Assembly (NCBI RefSeq): GCF_030758295.1
Contig: NZ_CP132335.1
Location: 2,332,412 to 2,396,411, forward strand
Direction: 5' to 3'
Length of the DNA stretch: 64,000 nt
From: Pararhizobium sp. IMCC21322
GTDB taxonomy: Bacteria > Pseudomonadota > Alphaproteobacteria > Rhizobiales > GCA-2746425
How positions within the stretch are numbered: position 1 is the first letter of the stretch; each line of letters opens with the position of its first letter. This document shows positions 48,170-55,808 of this stretch, piece by piece. A program made the translations under genes and the position numbers. A model generated the notes under the pieces. That model worked only from the letters and a program-made list of their open reading frames with translations. It searched no databases and had not been told where the DNA came from.

Positions 48170-48805
48170 ATGTCACTGAAAGTTATAGGATCTGGATTTG
48201 GTCGTACGGGCACCATGTCCACAAAGCTAGCCCTTGAAGAATTGGGCTTTGGCCCTTGCCACCACATGGTGGAAGTGATGCAAAATCCGGAACAACCGGC
48301 GCATTGGGCCGAACTCGCCCGAGGAACAGAGGTCGACTGGGCCGAGGTGTTCGCGGGCTATACCTCACAAGTGGACAATCCCGGTGCCGTGTATTGGCAT
48401 GAGCTTTCCATCGCTTTCCCCGAAGCCAAGGTCATTCATACCGAGCGCCCCGAGGACGACTGGTGGGCCAGCTATGACCACACGATCAACCGCTTCTGGC
48501 AAAACCGCAAAGTCATTGCACTACCGCCGCCCGTCCAGGCCGTGTTCGACAATATGGACAAAATCCTGATGCAAGGGGGCGACGCTGGTCTTGATCGTGA
48601 AGCTGCTATCGCTGCTTACCGGGCGAACAACGCGAGGGTTCGTGAGGTCATCCCGGCAGACAGGCTTTTGGTCTTCAATCCCGCTGAAGGTTGGAGCCCA
48701 CTCTGCCGCTTTCTAGGCGTTGACATCCCAAAATCCGACTTTCCGCGCAGCAATGCCCGGTCTGAATTTTGGAACTTGTTCGGCGGCGAACCGGCGGCCG
48801 CCTGA
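48170..48805 (+). CDS. Sulfotransferase-family protein
   Basis: A 211-residue P-loop protein with the PAPS-binding loop GSGFGRTGTMSTKLALEELGF at the N-terminus and FPEAKVIHTERPEDDWWASY (3'-phosphate site) in the middle. It belongs to the NAD-/PAPS-type Sulfotransfer_4 group; the acceptor is unknown. AAGGAGA precedes the ATG. It probably forms a two-gene unit with the small exported protein downstream. Confidence 0.88.
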   Translation: MSLKVIGSGFGRTGTMSTKLALEELGFGPCHHMVEVMQNPEQPAHWAELARGTEVDWAEVFAGYTSQVDNPGAVYWHELSIAFPEAKVIHTERPEDDWWASYDHTINRFWQNRKVIALPPPVQAVFDNMDKILMQGGDAGLDREAAIAAYRANNARVREVIPADRLLVFNPAEGWSPLCRFLGVDIPKSDFPRSNARSEFWNLFGGEPAAA

Positions 48806-48840
48806 CAGTCAATCCGAAAATTATCAAAAGGAGCATTTCC

Positions 48841-49203
48841 ATGTTTACTATGCCATTTCGCTGTTTGGCCTTCGGTGTGACTGCTGCGATCACCCTTCTT
48901 TCATCCCAAACCGTCTGGGCGCAAGAAACTTGGATGGTCGTAACCCACGAGGTCGAAGACTTCGACCGATGGAAGGAGGTTTTCGATCAAGCCTTGTCAA
49001 CCCGTCGTTCGGTGGGTGAGATGGCGTCCTACATTATGCACAATCCCGTCGATCAAAACATGATCACCGTCTGGTTCGAGTGGGACACAATGGAACGGGC
49101 CCGCGCTTGGGTGGCTGATCCCGCATTGGCAAACGGCATGATCGCAGCTGGTGTAGTTTCAACGCCAGTTTTCGGTTTCCGCGACATCGAGTCGACAAAC
49201 TAA
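48841..49203 (+). CDS. Small exported dimeric alpha/beta-barrel-like protein
   Basis: A 120-residue protein with a signal peptide ending VWAQ and a mature part starting ETWMVVTHEVEDFDRWKEVFDQ. The pattern (conserved beta strand, helix with DFDRWK, then VWFEWDTMERARAWV) resembles ABM/EthD ferredoxin-like barrels. No catalytic residues are recognisable. AAAGGAG precedes ATG 48841. Confidence 0.75.
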   Translation: MFTMPFRCLAFGVTAAITLLSSQTVWAQETWMVVTHEVEDFDRWKEVFDQALSTRRSVGEMASYIMHNPVDQNMITVWFEWDTMERARAWVADPALANGMIAAGVVSTPVFGFRDIESTN

Positions 49204-49224
49204 TCAGATGCAGATGGCCTAAAA

Positions 49225-49400
49225 AATCTGCTGAGGGCCTCATGTGGCCCCGATCTGTTTCGCTCAAGCGCGTCAACTACGAAGCGGGCATTCGTGATAA
49301 TGCGGCAAATGTCCGTTCCGTCCGCAATGCAGACCTCGGTGCCCTGCGCAGCGAACTTCCGCTTCCCGCCCAAACCGGCCATGACATTGTTCTTCTAGAG
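49225..49400 (-). repeat. Degenerate intergenic repeat, copy B
   Basis: The minus strand carries GAAGTTCGCTGCGCAGGGCA, then CCGAGGTCTGCATTGCGGAC and GGAACGGACATTTGCC, matching copy A in the TTCGCTGC...AGGTCTGCA-TG block. With copy A it flanks the LysR-sulfotransferase-exported protein unit. Short open frames here are not credible genes. Confidence 0.5.
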
Positions 49401-49429
49401 AAACCTTTTGCCAACCGTTTCCTTTTCAA

Positions 49430-49722
49430 TACCCCACGCCCGCATGACTGCCCTCAAACCATATCGGCCCTTCCCAATAGGGAATTGACGTCTGCATCCA
49501 GCTATCTGCGATGAGCGCTTCCGTCTCAATATTCAGACCATCGTCCAGAACTTCCAATCGCCAGCCGTTGGGCATCTCGCGGCCTGCGGCCTGAGCAGTT
49601 GTGAGCTGTGTCACGCGGATGCCTTTTGGCCCAAGTGGTGTGACAGCACCATCTGCGTCAATACAGTCTGGCGTTCCGCATGCTTGGCTTGGCCCACGCT
49701 TTCGCCGTTGTTCAAATGCAAT
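49430..49722 (-). pseudogene. Decayed copy of the 3' end of the CrtC/AttH-like gene
   Basis: The minus strand encodes REMPNGWRLEVLDDGLNIET...SIPYWEGPIWFEGSHAGVGY, matching the C-terminus of the intact gene at 54.73-55.81 kb. The match breaks near 49663 and resumes at GCTTTCGCCGTTGTTCAAATGCA (about 49692-49716) after a deletion of some 70 bases. The 5' three quarters are missing. The end abuts the CNNM-type gene. Confidence 0.85.
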
Positions 49723-49725
49723 GCC

Positions 49726-50751
49726 CTAACGCTCCCTGGTTATTCCGCTCAAGAGCCGACCGAGAATATCCGCGCCAGTGATAATGCGTTTGTCTTCGCC
49801 CCAGATAAGCACGACATCGCGGTCAACCACATCGTCTCCCTCGTGCGAAACATGCACTTCAAACTGTTGCAAGATATGACCAAGTCTCTTTGTGACGTCG
49901 CGTATGACAATCGGGCGGTGACAATGCTGTTCCGGCCGAAAACTGTCCTCCTCCAGAAGGGCGCTGCGCAAATAGGCATCCGTATCCACAATCATGAGCG
50001 GCTGGTCGCGTTCATTCGTCAGAACGGCCCATTTTTTGCCAGAGGAGCGGAGTTGCCCCAGGAACACACCGTTCCTCTCTCCTGCATCAGGCGGAAAGAC
50101 CACGTTTTGGCCGTTAAATGGCATCTGGATGATGCTGCGTTTATCAACCGGCTCGCCTTCCTGTGAGGCACTGATATCGTCGAGGCGCAGGAAATTGAGG
50201 GCACCAAGCCCCTCGATCCGGCCCAAATCAGTTTCATCTGCTTCCATATGTTGACGGATCATTTCACGCACACCTCGTTCACGCATGAAGTCGACCCCTT
50301 CCTTTCCCAGCCATCCGTCCAGAAGCAGCGCGACAGGCTTTGCCACCGGGTACAGGAGTATCTGATAGACCTTCAGCACAGGTGCCAGACGCGCGCCTAT
50401 GACCAGAGCCTTGCGCGAAAAGAAAGCCTGGGGAAAAATTTCGCCAAACAAAGTGATGATGATGGTGGAAAACAGAAATGCGCCGAAGCCGGCCATCACC
50501 GAATTTGAAAGCAATGTCAGAAGCACATTGATGCTGACATTGCCCCACAGGATTGTTGTGAGCAGGAAATTGGAATCCGATCGCAGGTCCAAAACCTGTT
50601 GTGCAGCGACGTTGCCGGTTCCCACTTCAACTTCGAGGCGGAGCCTGCTTACACTGAAATAAGCAAGGTTGAGGCCGGAGAACATCGCGGACTGGCTGAG
50701 GCAAAAAAAGATGCCCAGCCACGTCAAACCTTCAATGACAACGGGGTTCAT
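49726..50751 (-). CDS. CNNM/CorC-type (DUF21 plus CBS) membrane protein
   Basis: A 341-residue protein. The DUF21 transmembrane domain is about residues 1-150 (LSQSAMFSGLNLAYFSVSRLRLE...IIITLFGEIFPQAF) and a CBS pair follows. It lacks the C-terminal CorC/HlyC domain. Homologues take part in Mg2+ efflux or Mg homeostasis. Its start overlaps the mgtE stop by 4 bases, making it the last gene of a four-gene operon. Confidence 0.87.
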   Translation of the reverse strand: MNPVVIEGLTWLGIFFCLSQSAMFSGLNLAYFSVSRLRLEVEVGTGNVAAQQVLDLRSDSNFLLTTILWGNVSINVLLTLLSNSVMAGFGAFLFSTIIITLFGEIFPQAFFSRKALVIGARLAPVLKVYQILLYPVAKPVALLLDGWLGKEGVDFMRERGVREMIRQHMEADETDLGRIEGLGALNFLRLDDISASQEGEPVDKRSIIQMPFNGQNVVFPPDAGERNGVFLGQLRSSGKKWAVLTNERDQPLMIVDTDAYLRSALLEEDSFRPEQHCHRPIVIRDVTKRLGHILQQFEVHVSHEGDDVVDRDVVLIWGEDKRIITGADILGRLLSGITRER

Positions 50752-52055
50752 AAATACTGCATCAGGATTGTTGCGATGCCAAGAAACGCAAAGAAGCCTG
50801 CAATATCAGTAACCGTTGTCAATATGATGGATGACGACGTTGCCGGATCCTGCCCGAGCCGGGTGAGGATAACGGGGATGATTGCGCCGGCGAAACCGGC
50901 GGCGACCATCGCCAGGACCATGGAAGACATGATAACCGCGACAAGGCCTAGTGACTGGCTCCACAGATAAACGCCTATGCCGCAAGTCACAGCTATGCAA
51001 ATCCCATTCAAAAACCCAGCGATAACTTCTTTCCGCAAAACCTTTGCCCATTGTCGGACCGTAATTTCACGAAGGGCCAGACCACGCATGGTCACCGCAA
51101 GCGCCTGGGCACCGGTGTTACCTGATTGTCCGGCCACAACTGGCAGAAGCACCGCAAGGGCAGTGACCTGCGCAATTGTTGCCTCAAAAATGCCGACAAC
51201 GGCAGCAGCCATAAATGCCGTCAAAAGGTTGATTTGAAGCCAGGGCATGCGTTTTCTGACGGTAAAAAGCGGAGTGGAAAGCGCCCGTTCTTCTTTGCTT
51301 GCGCCCACCATTGTTTGCAAGTTCAAGGTTGCGTCTTTCTGGATCGTACGCGCGAGATTCTGGTGGGTGACAGCGCCCAGCAGGACGCCATCCAAATCGA
51401 CCACTGGTAGATCGAGGACATTTCCGCTTTTGAGGATTTCTGTAATTTCGCTTAAAGAATCGATTGGCCGTACGGCTGCAACAATGGGCTGTTCAAGCGC
51501 GGCAAGTGTAATTTCAGGCTGTGAAATTGCAACGTCCGTCAGTGACACTATGCCTGTCAGGTGCTGCCCGTCATCCACAAGAAACAAGCTTCGCGCCGTG
51601 CTCATGCCATCATTGCGCAAACGCTCTAATGTGTCGCCAACTGTTGAATCCCTGCGATAGGTATAGATGGCTGTGTTCATCATGCGCCCGGCGGTGTCGC
51701 GCGGATAGGAGAGCAACGTTTCAATATCCCTTTTGGGAACAGGAGCAAGACGGGAAACGCGCTCTTTCACATCGGTTTCGGGCATAAAACCCAGAAGTCG
51801 AACCGCTTGAGAAGGCGCAATTTCGGCAAGGAGCTGGTCGGAAATGGCCTCAGGCAACGCGACCAGAAGTTTGGCAGCTGTTTCTGGCAACAGATATTGC
51901 CAGACAGGCGTCAAGATTTTTGCCGGAATACGTGCAGTGGCTTCAACCACATCTGCAATGGGCAATTCTTCAATCTTTCGTGCGGCATCCAGTGGGTGAT
52001 CAATAAAGAAACGTTGAGTCAATTCATCGGTGATCCGGGTTATGGTTGCGGTCAT
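50748..52055 (-). CDS. mgtE: MgtE-type magnesium transporter
   Basis: A 435-residue protein with an MgtE N domain (about 1-130), two CBS domains (about 130-255) and a five-helix membrane domain with the pore region PVVAGQSGNTGAQALAVTMRGLAL. MgtE is a Mg2+-gated channel. It overlaps the genes on both sides by 4 bases. The N domain is of usual size, so the neighbour is an addition and not a split half. Confidence 0.93.
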   Translation of the reverse strand: MTATITRITDELTQRFFIDHPLDAARKIEELPIADVVEATARIPAKILTPVWQYLLPETAAKLLVALPEAISDQLLAEIAPSQAVRLLGFMPETDVKERVSRLAPVPKRDIETLLSYPRDTAGRMMNTAIYTYRRDSTVGDTLERLRNDGMSTARSLFLVDDGQHLTGIVSLTDVAISQPEITLAALEQPIVAAVRPIDSLSEITEILKSGNVLDLPVVDLDGVLLGAVTHQNLARTIQKDATLNLQTMVGASKEERALSTPLFTVRKRMPWLQINLLTAFMAAAVVGIFEATIAQVTALAVLLPVVAGQSGNTGAQALAVTMRGLALREITVRQWAKVLRKEVIAGFLNGICIAVTCGIGVYLWSQSLGLVAVIMSSMVLAMVAAGFAGAIIPVILTRLGQDPATSSSIILTTVTDIAGFFAFLGIATILMQYL

Positions 52056-52924
52056 GATTTGCCTCCTCCAGCCGAAGCGGATGAATGGTTGATCGAAGGT
52101 TTGGATCTGACATCACCATCAATCAACAGTTCGGCCAGTTGAACAGAGCTTGTGAAAAAGACACTCGCCACGGAAGACAGAATGTTTGATGAATTTGCCT
52201 GGCTCTCCGCGATGGGTTCTGCAGCAGGCGATTGTTTAAAAATGCTTTTGGAAAGAGCACCAATCAATATCTTTTGACGGTTGACGACAGGCAAGAACGC
52301 ATGGTCGTCCCAGGCAGGCATGGATTTAACTGCGCTCAGGCGAGCACGAGCGGAAATGGATGGAATGGAACTGTCAACAACCTCTCCAAGCTTGGAGTCC
52401 TTTGATAACCGCAACAGCTCTGCTGCATTGATGTTGCCAATCAGTTTTCTCGATGCATCAACGACATAGGCAACACCCGTCTTGGTACGCTTCATCTGAC
52501 GAAATTCCGAAACCGCTTCCCGAACCGTCTGATCAGCCGTCATGACAATAATGCTGGTCGACATTTTTGCGCCAACAGTATCTGCAGGATAGGTCAGAGT
52601 AGAAGTCAGGTCGCGGCTGAGCTTCTTTGGCAACGCTACCAATAATTGTTTGCGTTTGGCGTCCGGTATCACCCTCAAGATTGAAGCCGTTGTTTGGTAG
52701 TCCAATCCCGAGAGAACCGCGCCGCCGCTGACCGGTGTCATTTCAGAAATCAATCCGGCTGCAGACCAGGCGGTGATCTTGGACATAAGCGACACGGCGT
52801 AACGTGTTGGCAGAGCCTCAAAGAAATCAGCTGAATCGCCCACGCTCATTTCAGAAAGGGCTTTCACTGCCGTTAGCGGACGCTTCTCGATAAGTTCAAT
52901 GGTCAGGGGTGAAACCTTGCTCAT
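52052..52924 (-). CDS. Stand-alone MgtE-N/CBS-domain protein without membrane part
   Basis: A 290-residue protein with an MgtE-like N region (IELIEKRPLTAVKALSEMSVGDSADFFEALPTRY...) and CBS-like repeats (TSIIVMTADQTVREAVSEFRQMKRTKTGVAYVVDASRKLIGNI). It has no pore domain. The domain order copies the cytosolic half of its neighbour MgtE. A regulatory or Mg-sensing partner of MgtE is the natural guess. It overlaps both neighbours by 4 bases. Confidence 0.8.
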   Translation of the reverse strand: MSKVSPLTIELIEKRPLTAVKALSEMSVGDSADFFEALPTRYAVSLMSKITAWSAAGLISEMTPVSGGAVLSGLDYQTTASILRVIPDAKRKQLLVALPKKLSRDLTSTLTYPADTVGAKMSTSIIVMTADQTVREAVSEFRQMKRTKTGVAYVVDASRKLIGNINAAELLRLSKDSKLGEVVDSSIPSISARARLSAVKSMPAWDDHAFLPVVNRQKILIGALSKSIFKQSPAAEPIAESQANSSNILSSVASVFFTSSVQLAELLIDGDVRSKPSINHSSASAGGGKS

Positions 52925-53772
52925 GAGCCTGTTCCCTCAACGACCGCATTTTGTGAAATGATCATCAGCCCGGATGCATCTGCCTTATGGGCGGGAATTA
53001 ACGCGCGGCCGTTTTCGGTATCAACCGCGATGTGTGTTTGCGTGATTTCAAGGACCACGCCTTCGATCTCACCAATCCGCACAAGCAAGCCGGGGCTCAA
53101 GCTTTGCCGCACCGTCCGGGCGCTGATGAGGTTGCTGATGTACTCTTGTGAGCCGAAACCAAAAGCGATCGAGAAGCCCAGCAGGATGGCGCCCACTGCA
53201 ACAGCTGACACAGTTACAAGGAAGGTCACGTCGACGCCAATCTGGTCGAGACCAATGATCGCCGCGATGATGAAAACAGTGCCCTGGGCTATGCGCCCAA
53301 ACGACTCGCTGTGAGGGGACTTGGCAATGTTTGCCGCCTCGGTGACCTGTCTGCCAACGACGTTGCTGATGAAATAACCCAAGGCGATTGTCACGACGCC
53401 AAGCAGGACATCCGGCAAGAAAAGGACGATGTTATTGAGCCATTGTGAGATCGTAGGCAGGCTTGCAACACGCGCAGAAATCGTCAGCGTAACAAACACT
53501 ATGATCCAGAAAGCGACTTCGCCAAAGATCGTGGAGGCGCCTAATGGCAACCGGGCGTTTGCTAGAATGCCTGTTTGAAAGGTTCGTTCCAAAACTCTGT
53601 TCAGGCCGCTCAATATCCGTTTCGCAGCTGTTCTTACAAAGCGCGCAAAAAGCCACCCGAAAATAAGGATAAATAAAGCACCGGCAAGCGATGGTATGTA
53701 GTCCAAGAAGCCTTGCAGTGCTGTCTGGAGTGCTTGTTGGATTGAAATCCATATTGAATTAGGCGTTTCCAT
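52921..53772 (-). CDS. MscS-family mechanosensitive channel
   Basis: A 283-residue inner-membrane channel. Several membrane segments precede the MscS core: VTVSAVAVGAILLGFSIAFGFGSQEYISNLISA (pore helix TM3) followed by LVRIGEIEGVVLEITQTHIAV (beta domain). ATG 53772 (METPNSIW) is preferred over 53862. It is first in the operon with the three Mg/CBS genes, joining osmotic release with Mg control. Confidence 0.9.
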   Translation of the reverse strand: METPNSIWISIQQALQTALQGFLDYIPSLAGALFILIFGWLFARFVRTAAKRILSGLNRVLERTFQTGILANARLPLGASTIFGEVAFWIIVFVTLTISARVASLPTISQWLNNIVLFLPDVLLGVVTIALGYFISNVVGRQVTEAANIAKSPHSESFGRIAQGTVFIIAAIIGLDQIGVDVTFLVTVSAVAVGAILLGFSIAFGFGSQEYISNLISARTVRQSLSPGLLVRIGEIEGVVLEITQTHIAVDTENGRALIPAHKADASGLMIISQNAVVEGTGS

Positions 53773-54731
53773 TACATTTTCCTTTGCGTTTCTTGCGACC
53801 AGAATTGACAAACACCCCGTGTTAGGACCGACGAATGCAAACTGATTTTTGTTTGCTCGCACGGTATTGGGTGATGCCTTGATCGCAGGGTCTCAAATCG
53901 ATCCGCAGATCTGTTTCAATGTGCGGGTTAAGTCCCTGGCCAAACCTGTCATACTTTAATCCAACGACCCCAAGAGGCGGCTTGTGTGATGTCGTACCAA
54001 CCACCCGGGCTTGCTAGGATCAGGCGCACTCTCCAGACCTTTTAAGTGCAGAAAGTGTTCCATTCTCAGTTCATAAAACCTCATTTTTATCGAAGAGCGG
54101 ATCAACACATGGCTGGGCTGAAAGCAATTCGATTGTCATCTGAGGGTCAAGACACCTGGACGATGCGGCATGCAAAAGCGCGCCACCCTCATTTACAGTT
54201 TCCCCGGTTCCCTGAAACACCGGATCAAGCCAAAACCCTTTACCAAGCTGGTAAAGCAGAGTGTCTACTCCAGCGTGTTGTCCAGCTTGGCGAAGCGAAC
54301 CAGATGCTTTGCGGGGAAAGGTGCTGTTAAAGACTTGGTGTCGTCTTCGCAGGGACGTCAACGGCCAACCGCATCGCAGATTGTTTTCGCAGCGACCCCA
54401 CACCGATCACTGTCTTTGCCACTGAATTTCTTTGCGCAATAGATAGAAAGTCGACCGGTCACTGCGCTTGAAAGATTCTCAACACTCATGACATCATCAT
54501 AAATAGACAGTTTTTATTTGTCTATAGGTAAATAAAATTATCTTTTATGGTCTGGTGTCGAGTCAATTTGCGGCAGTCGATGGGTTTAACCGCCCCTGAA
54601 CCGCCCCTGAACCGACCTTGACAGGCTGCCAACATCGCTTGGCCTGAGTTGATGTGGATTGCACTTTGGTCAATGCGGAGTGTGAGCGCTGCCAAATCCT
54701 GCGGGTGAGGCAAGACGCTCGACTGCAAGTA
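53773..54731. other. 959-bp region without a recognisable gene
   Basis: Short frames (at most 110 codons, 54071-54403 minus; 90 codons, 54170-54442 plus) lack ribosome-binding sites or family resemblance. There is an AT-rich patch near 54498-54546, and a tandem CCGCCCCTGAA pair at 54590-54611. The 3' part is adjacent to the CrtC/AttH-like gene. It is consistent with decayed accessory DNA and would hold the mscS-mgtE promoter near 53.77-53.9 kb. Confidence 0.5.
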
Positions 54732-55808
54732 TCAATACCCGGTCATCTCCAAATACCCCACGCCTTGATGACTGCCGCCAAACCGGATGGGCCCTTCCCA
54801 ATAGGGAATTGAGGTGTCCATCCAGCTATCCGCATTCAGCGCTTGCGTCTCAATGTCCAAACCATGGTCAGGTACTTCCAGTCGCCAGCCGATGGGCATC
54901 TCGCGGCCTGCGACCTGAGCGGTGGTAAGCGGTGTCATGCGGATGCCTTTGGGGCCCAGTGGTGTGACAGTGCCATCAGCACCAATCCATGTGCCAGAGA
55001 AATAATCACCCGCTGTTTCATCCCTAAGCCGAAACAGCATCAGCTTTTCGCCGCCGTTCAGATGCAGCGAAAACCAGTCCCAGCCGGTTTGGGTGCCGGT
55101 GAGAGGTTGGCTGCTCCATTCCCGGTCGAGCCAGGCCTTGCCTGTGACGGTGAGGGTTTTATCATCTACGTTAATGTCACCAGCAACTTCGAAAAAGGGT
55201 TGGCTGTAATAATAGGAGGCTTGACCGGCCTCTGATTTCTGGCTGAAACCAGCCTCGCCCTGGAACACAAGTGGTTTGGGTGTGGTGAGGGCCAGATCGT
55301 AGCGAAATGCCTCATCATTGGCGGTGAGGCGCAGGGCGGAAAATGCGTCTGCTTCTGCTGGCGCAGTGGAGGTGAGGGACCAGTCATCCAGCCAGGCAGC
55401 AAAGGGGGCAGTGGTCACGCCTGCCTGACCCGTATTGCCGCGGGCGACGGTTTCCGCGCTGAGATGCCGTCCTTGCGAGGACAGGGCCGCATGGCCAAGC
55501 CAGACCTGCCCGTTGTTCCAGCCGCTTTTTTCGGTGCCGGGCGTCATGGTCTGGCGGAACAGGGTCCATTGAATGCCGTGGGGATTGCCGTCTGAATCTG
55601 TCAGATTGGCAGTCACATACCACCATTCAATGCGGTAATCCGGGTGGGGGCCGTGGTCTTGCGGAAAGCTGAAGAGCTTGCCGGGCGTGACCTGCGCGTA
55701 GCCTTCGCTATCTATGCCCAGCCCTGCAAAGCCTTGCGCGTGCGCGCTGGCGCTGACGAAGACAAGCAAAAGCAGCAGCCACACTTTTGTGAAAAGTCTA
55801 ACGCTCAT
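54732..55808 (-). CDS. Exported CrtC/AttH-like lipocalin-fold protein
   Basis: A 358-residue protein with signal peptide MSVRLFTKVWLLLLLVFVSASAHA and two lipocalin-like halves of the CrtC/AttH type: DHGPHPDYRIEWWYVTANL with HGIQWTLFRQTM, then DREWSSQPLTGTQTGWDWFSLHL. Family members are periplasmic and often encoded next to FtsX-type permeases, as here. No carotenoid gene is nearby, so a hydratase role is unlikely. ATG 55808 overlaps the permease stop by 11 bases. Confidence 0.88.
   Translation of the reverse strand: MSVRLFTKVWLLLLLVFVSASAHAQGFAGLGIDSEGYAQVTPGKLFSFPQDHGPHPDYRIEWWYVTANLTDSDGNPHGIQWTLFRQTMTPGTEKSGWNNGQVWLGHAALSSQGRHLSAETVARGNTGQAGVTTAPFAAWLDDWSLTSTAPAEADAFSALRLTANDEAFRYDLALTTPKPLVFQGEAGFSQKSEAGQASYYYSQPFFEVAGDINVDDKTLTVTGKAWLDREWSSQPLTGTQTGWDWFSLHLNGGEKLMLFRLRDETAGDYFSGTWIGADGTVTPLGPKGIRMTPLTTAQVAGREMPIGWRLEVPDHGLDIETQALNADSWMDTSIPYWEGPIRFGGSHQGVGYLEMTGY

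Noticed and set aside
49242-49514. 90-codon open frame downstream of the small exported protein
   Set aside because: It runs through the intergenic repeat and into the AttH-like relic on the opposite strand; no ribosome-binding site.
52052-52924. Split half of a broken mgtE gene
   Set aside because: The adjacent MgtE has its own complete N and CBS domains and the overlaps are clean, so this is a separate gene.
53773-54300. Mg2+ riboswitch (M-box) upstream of the mscS-mgtE operon
   Set aside because: I could not identify the conserved M-box stems; the region is also far from mgtE itself.
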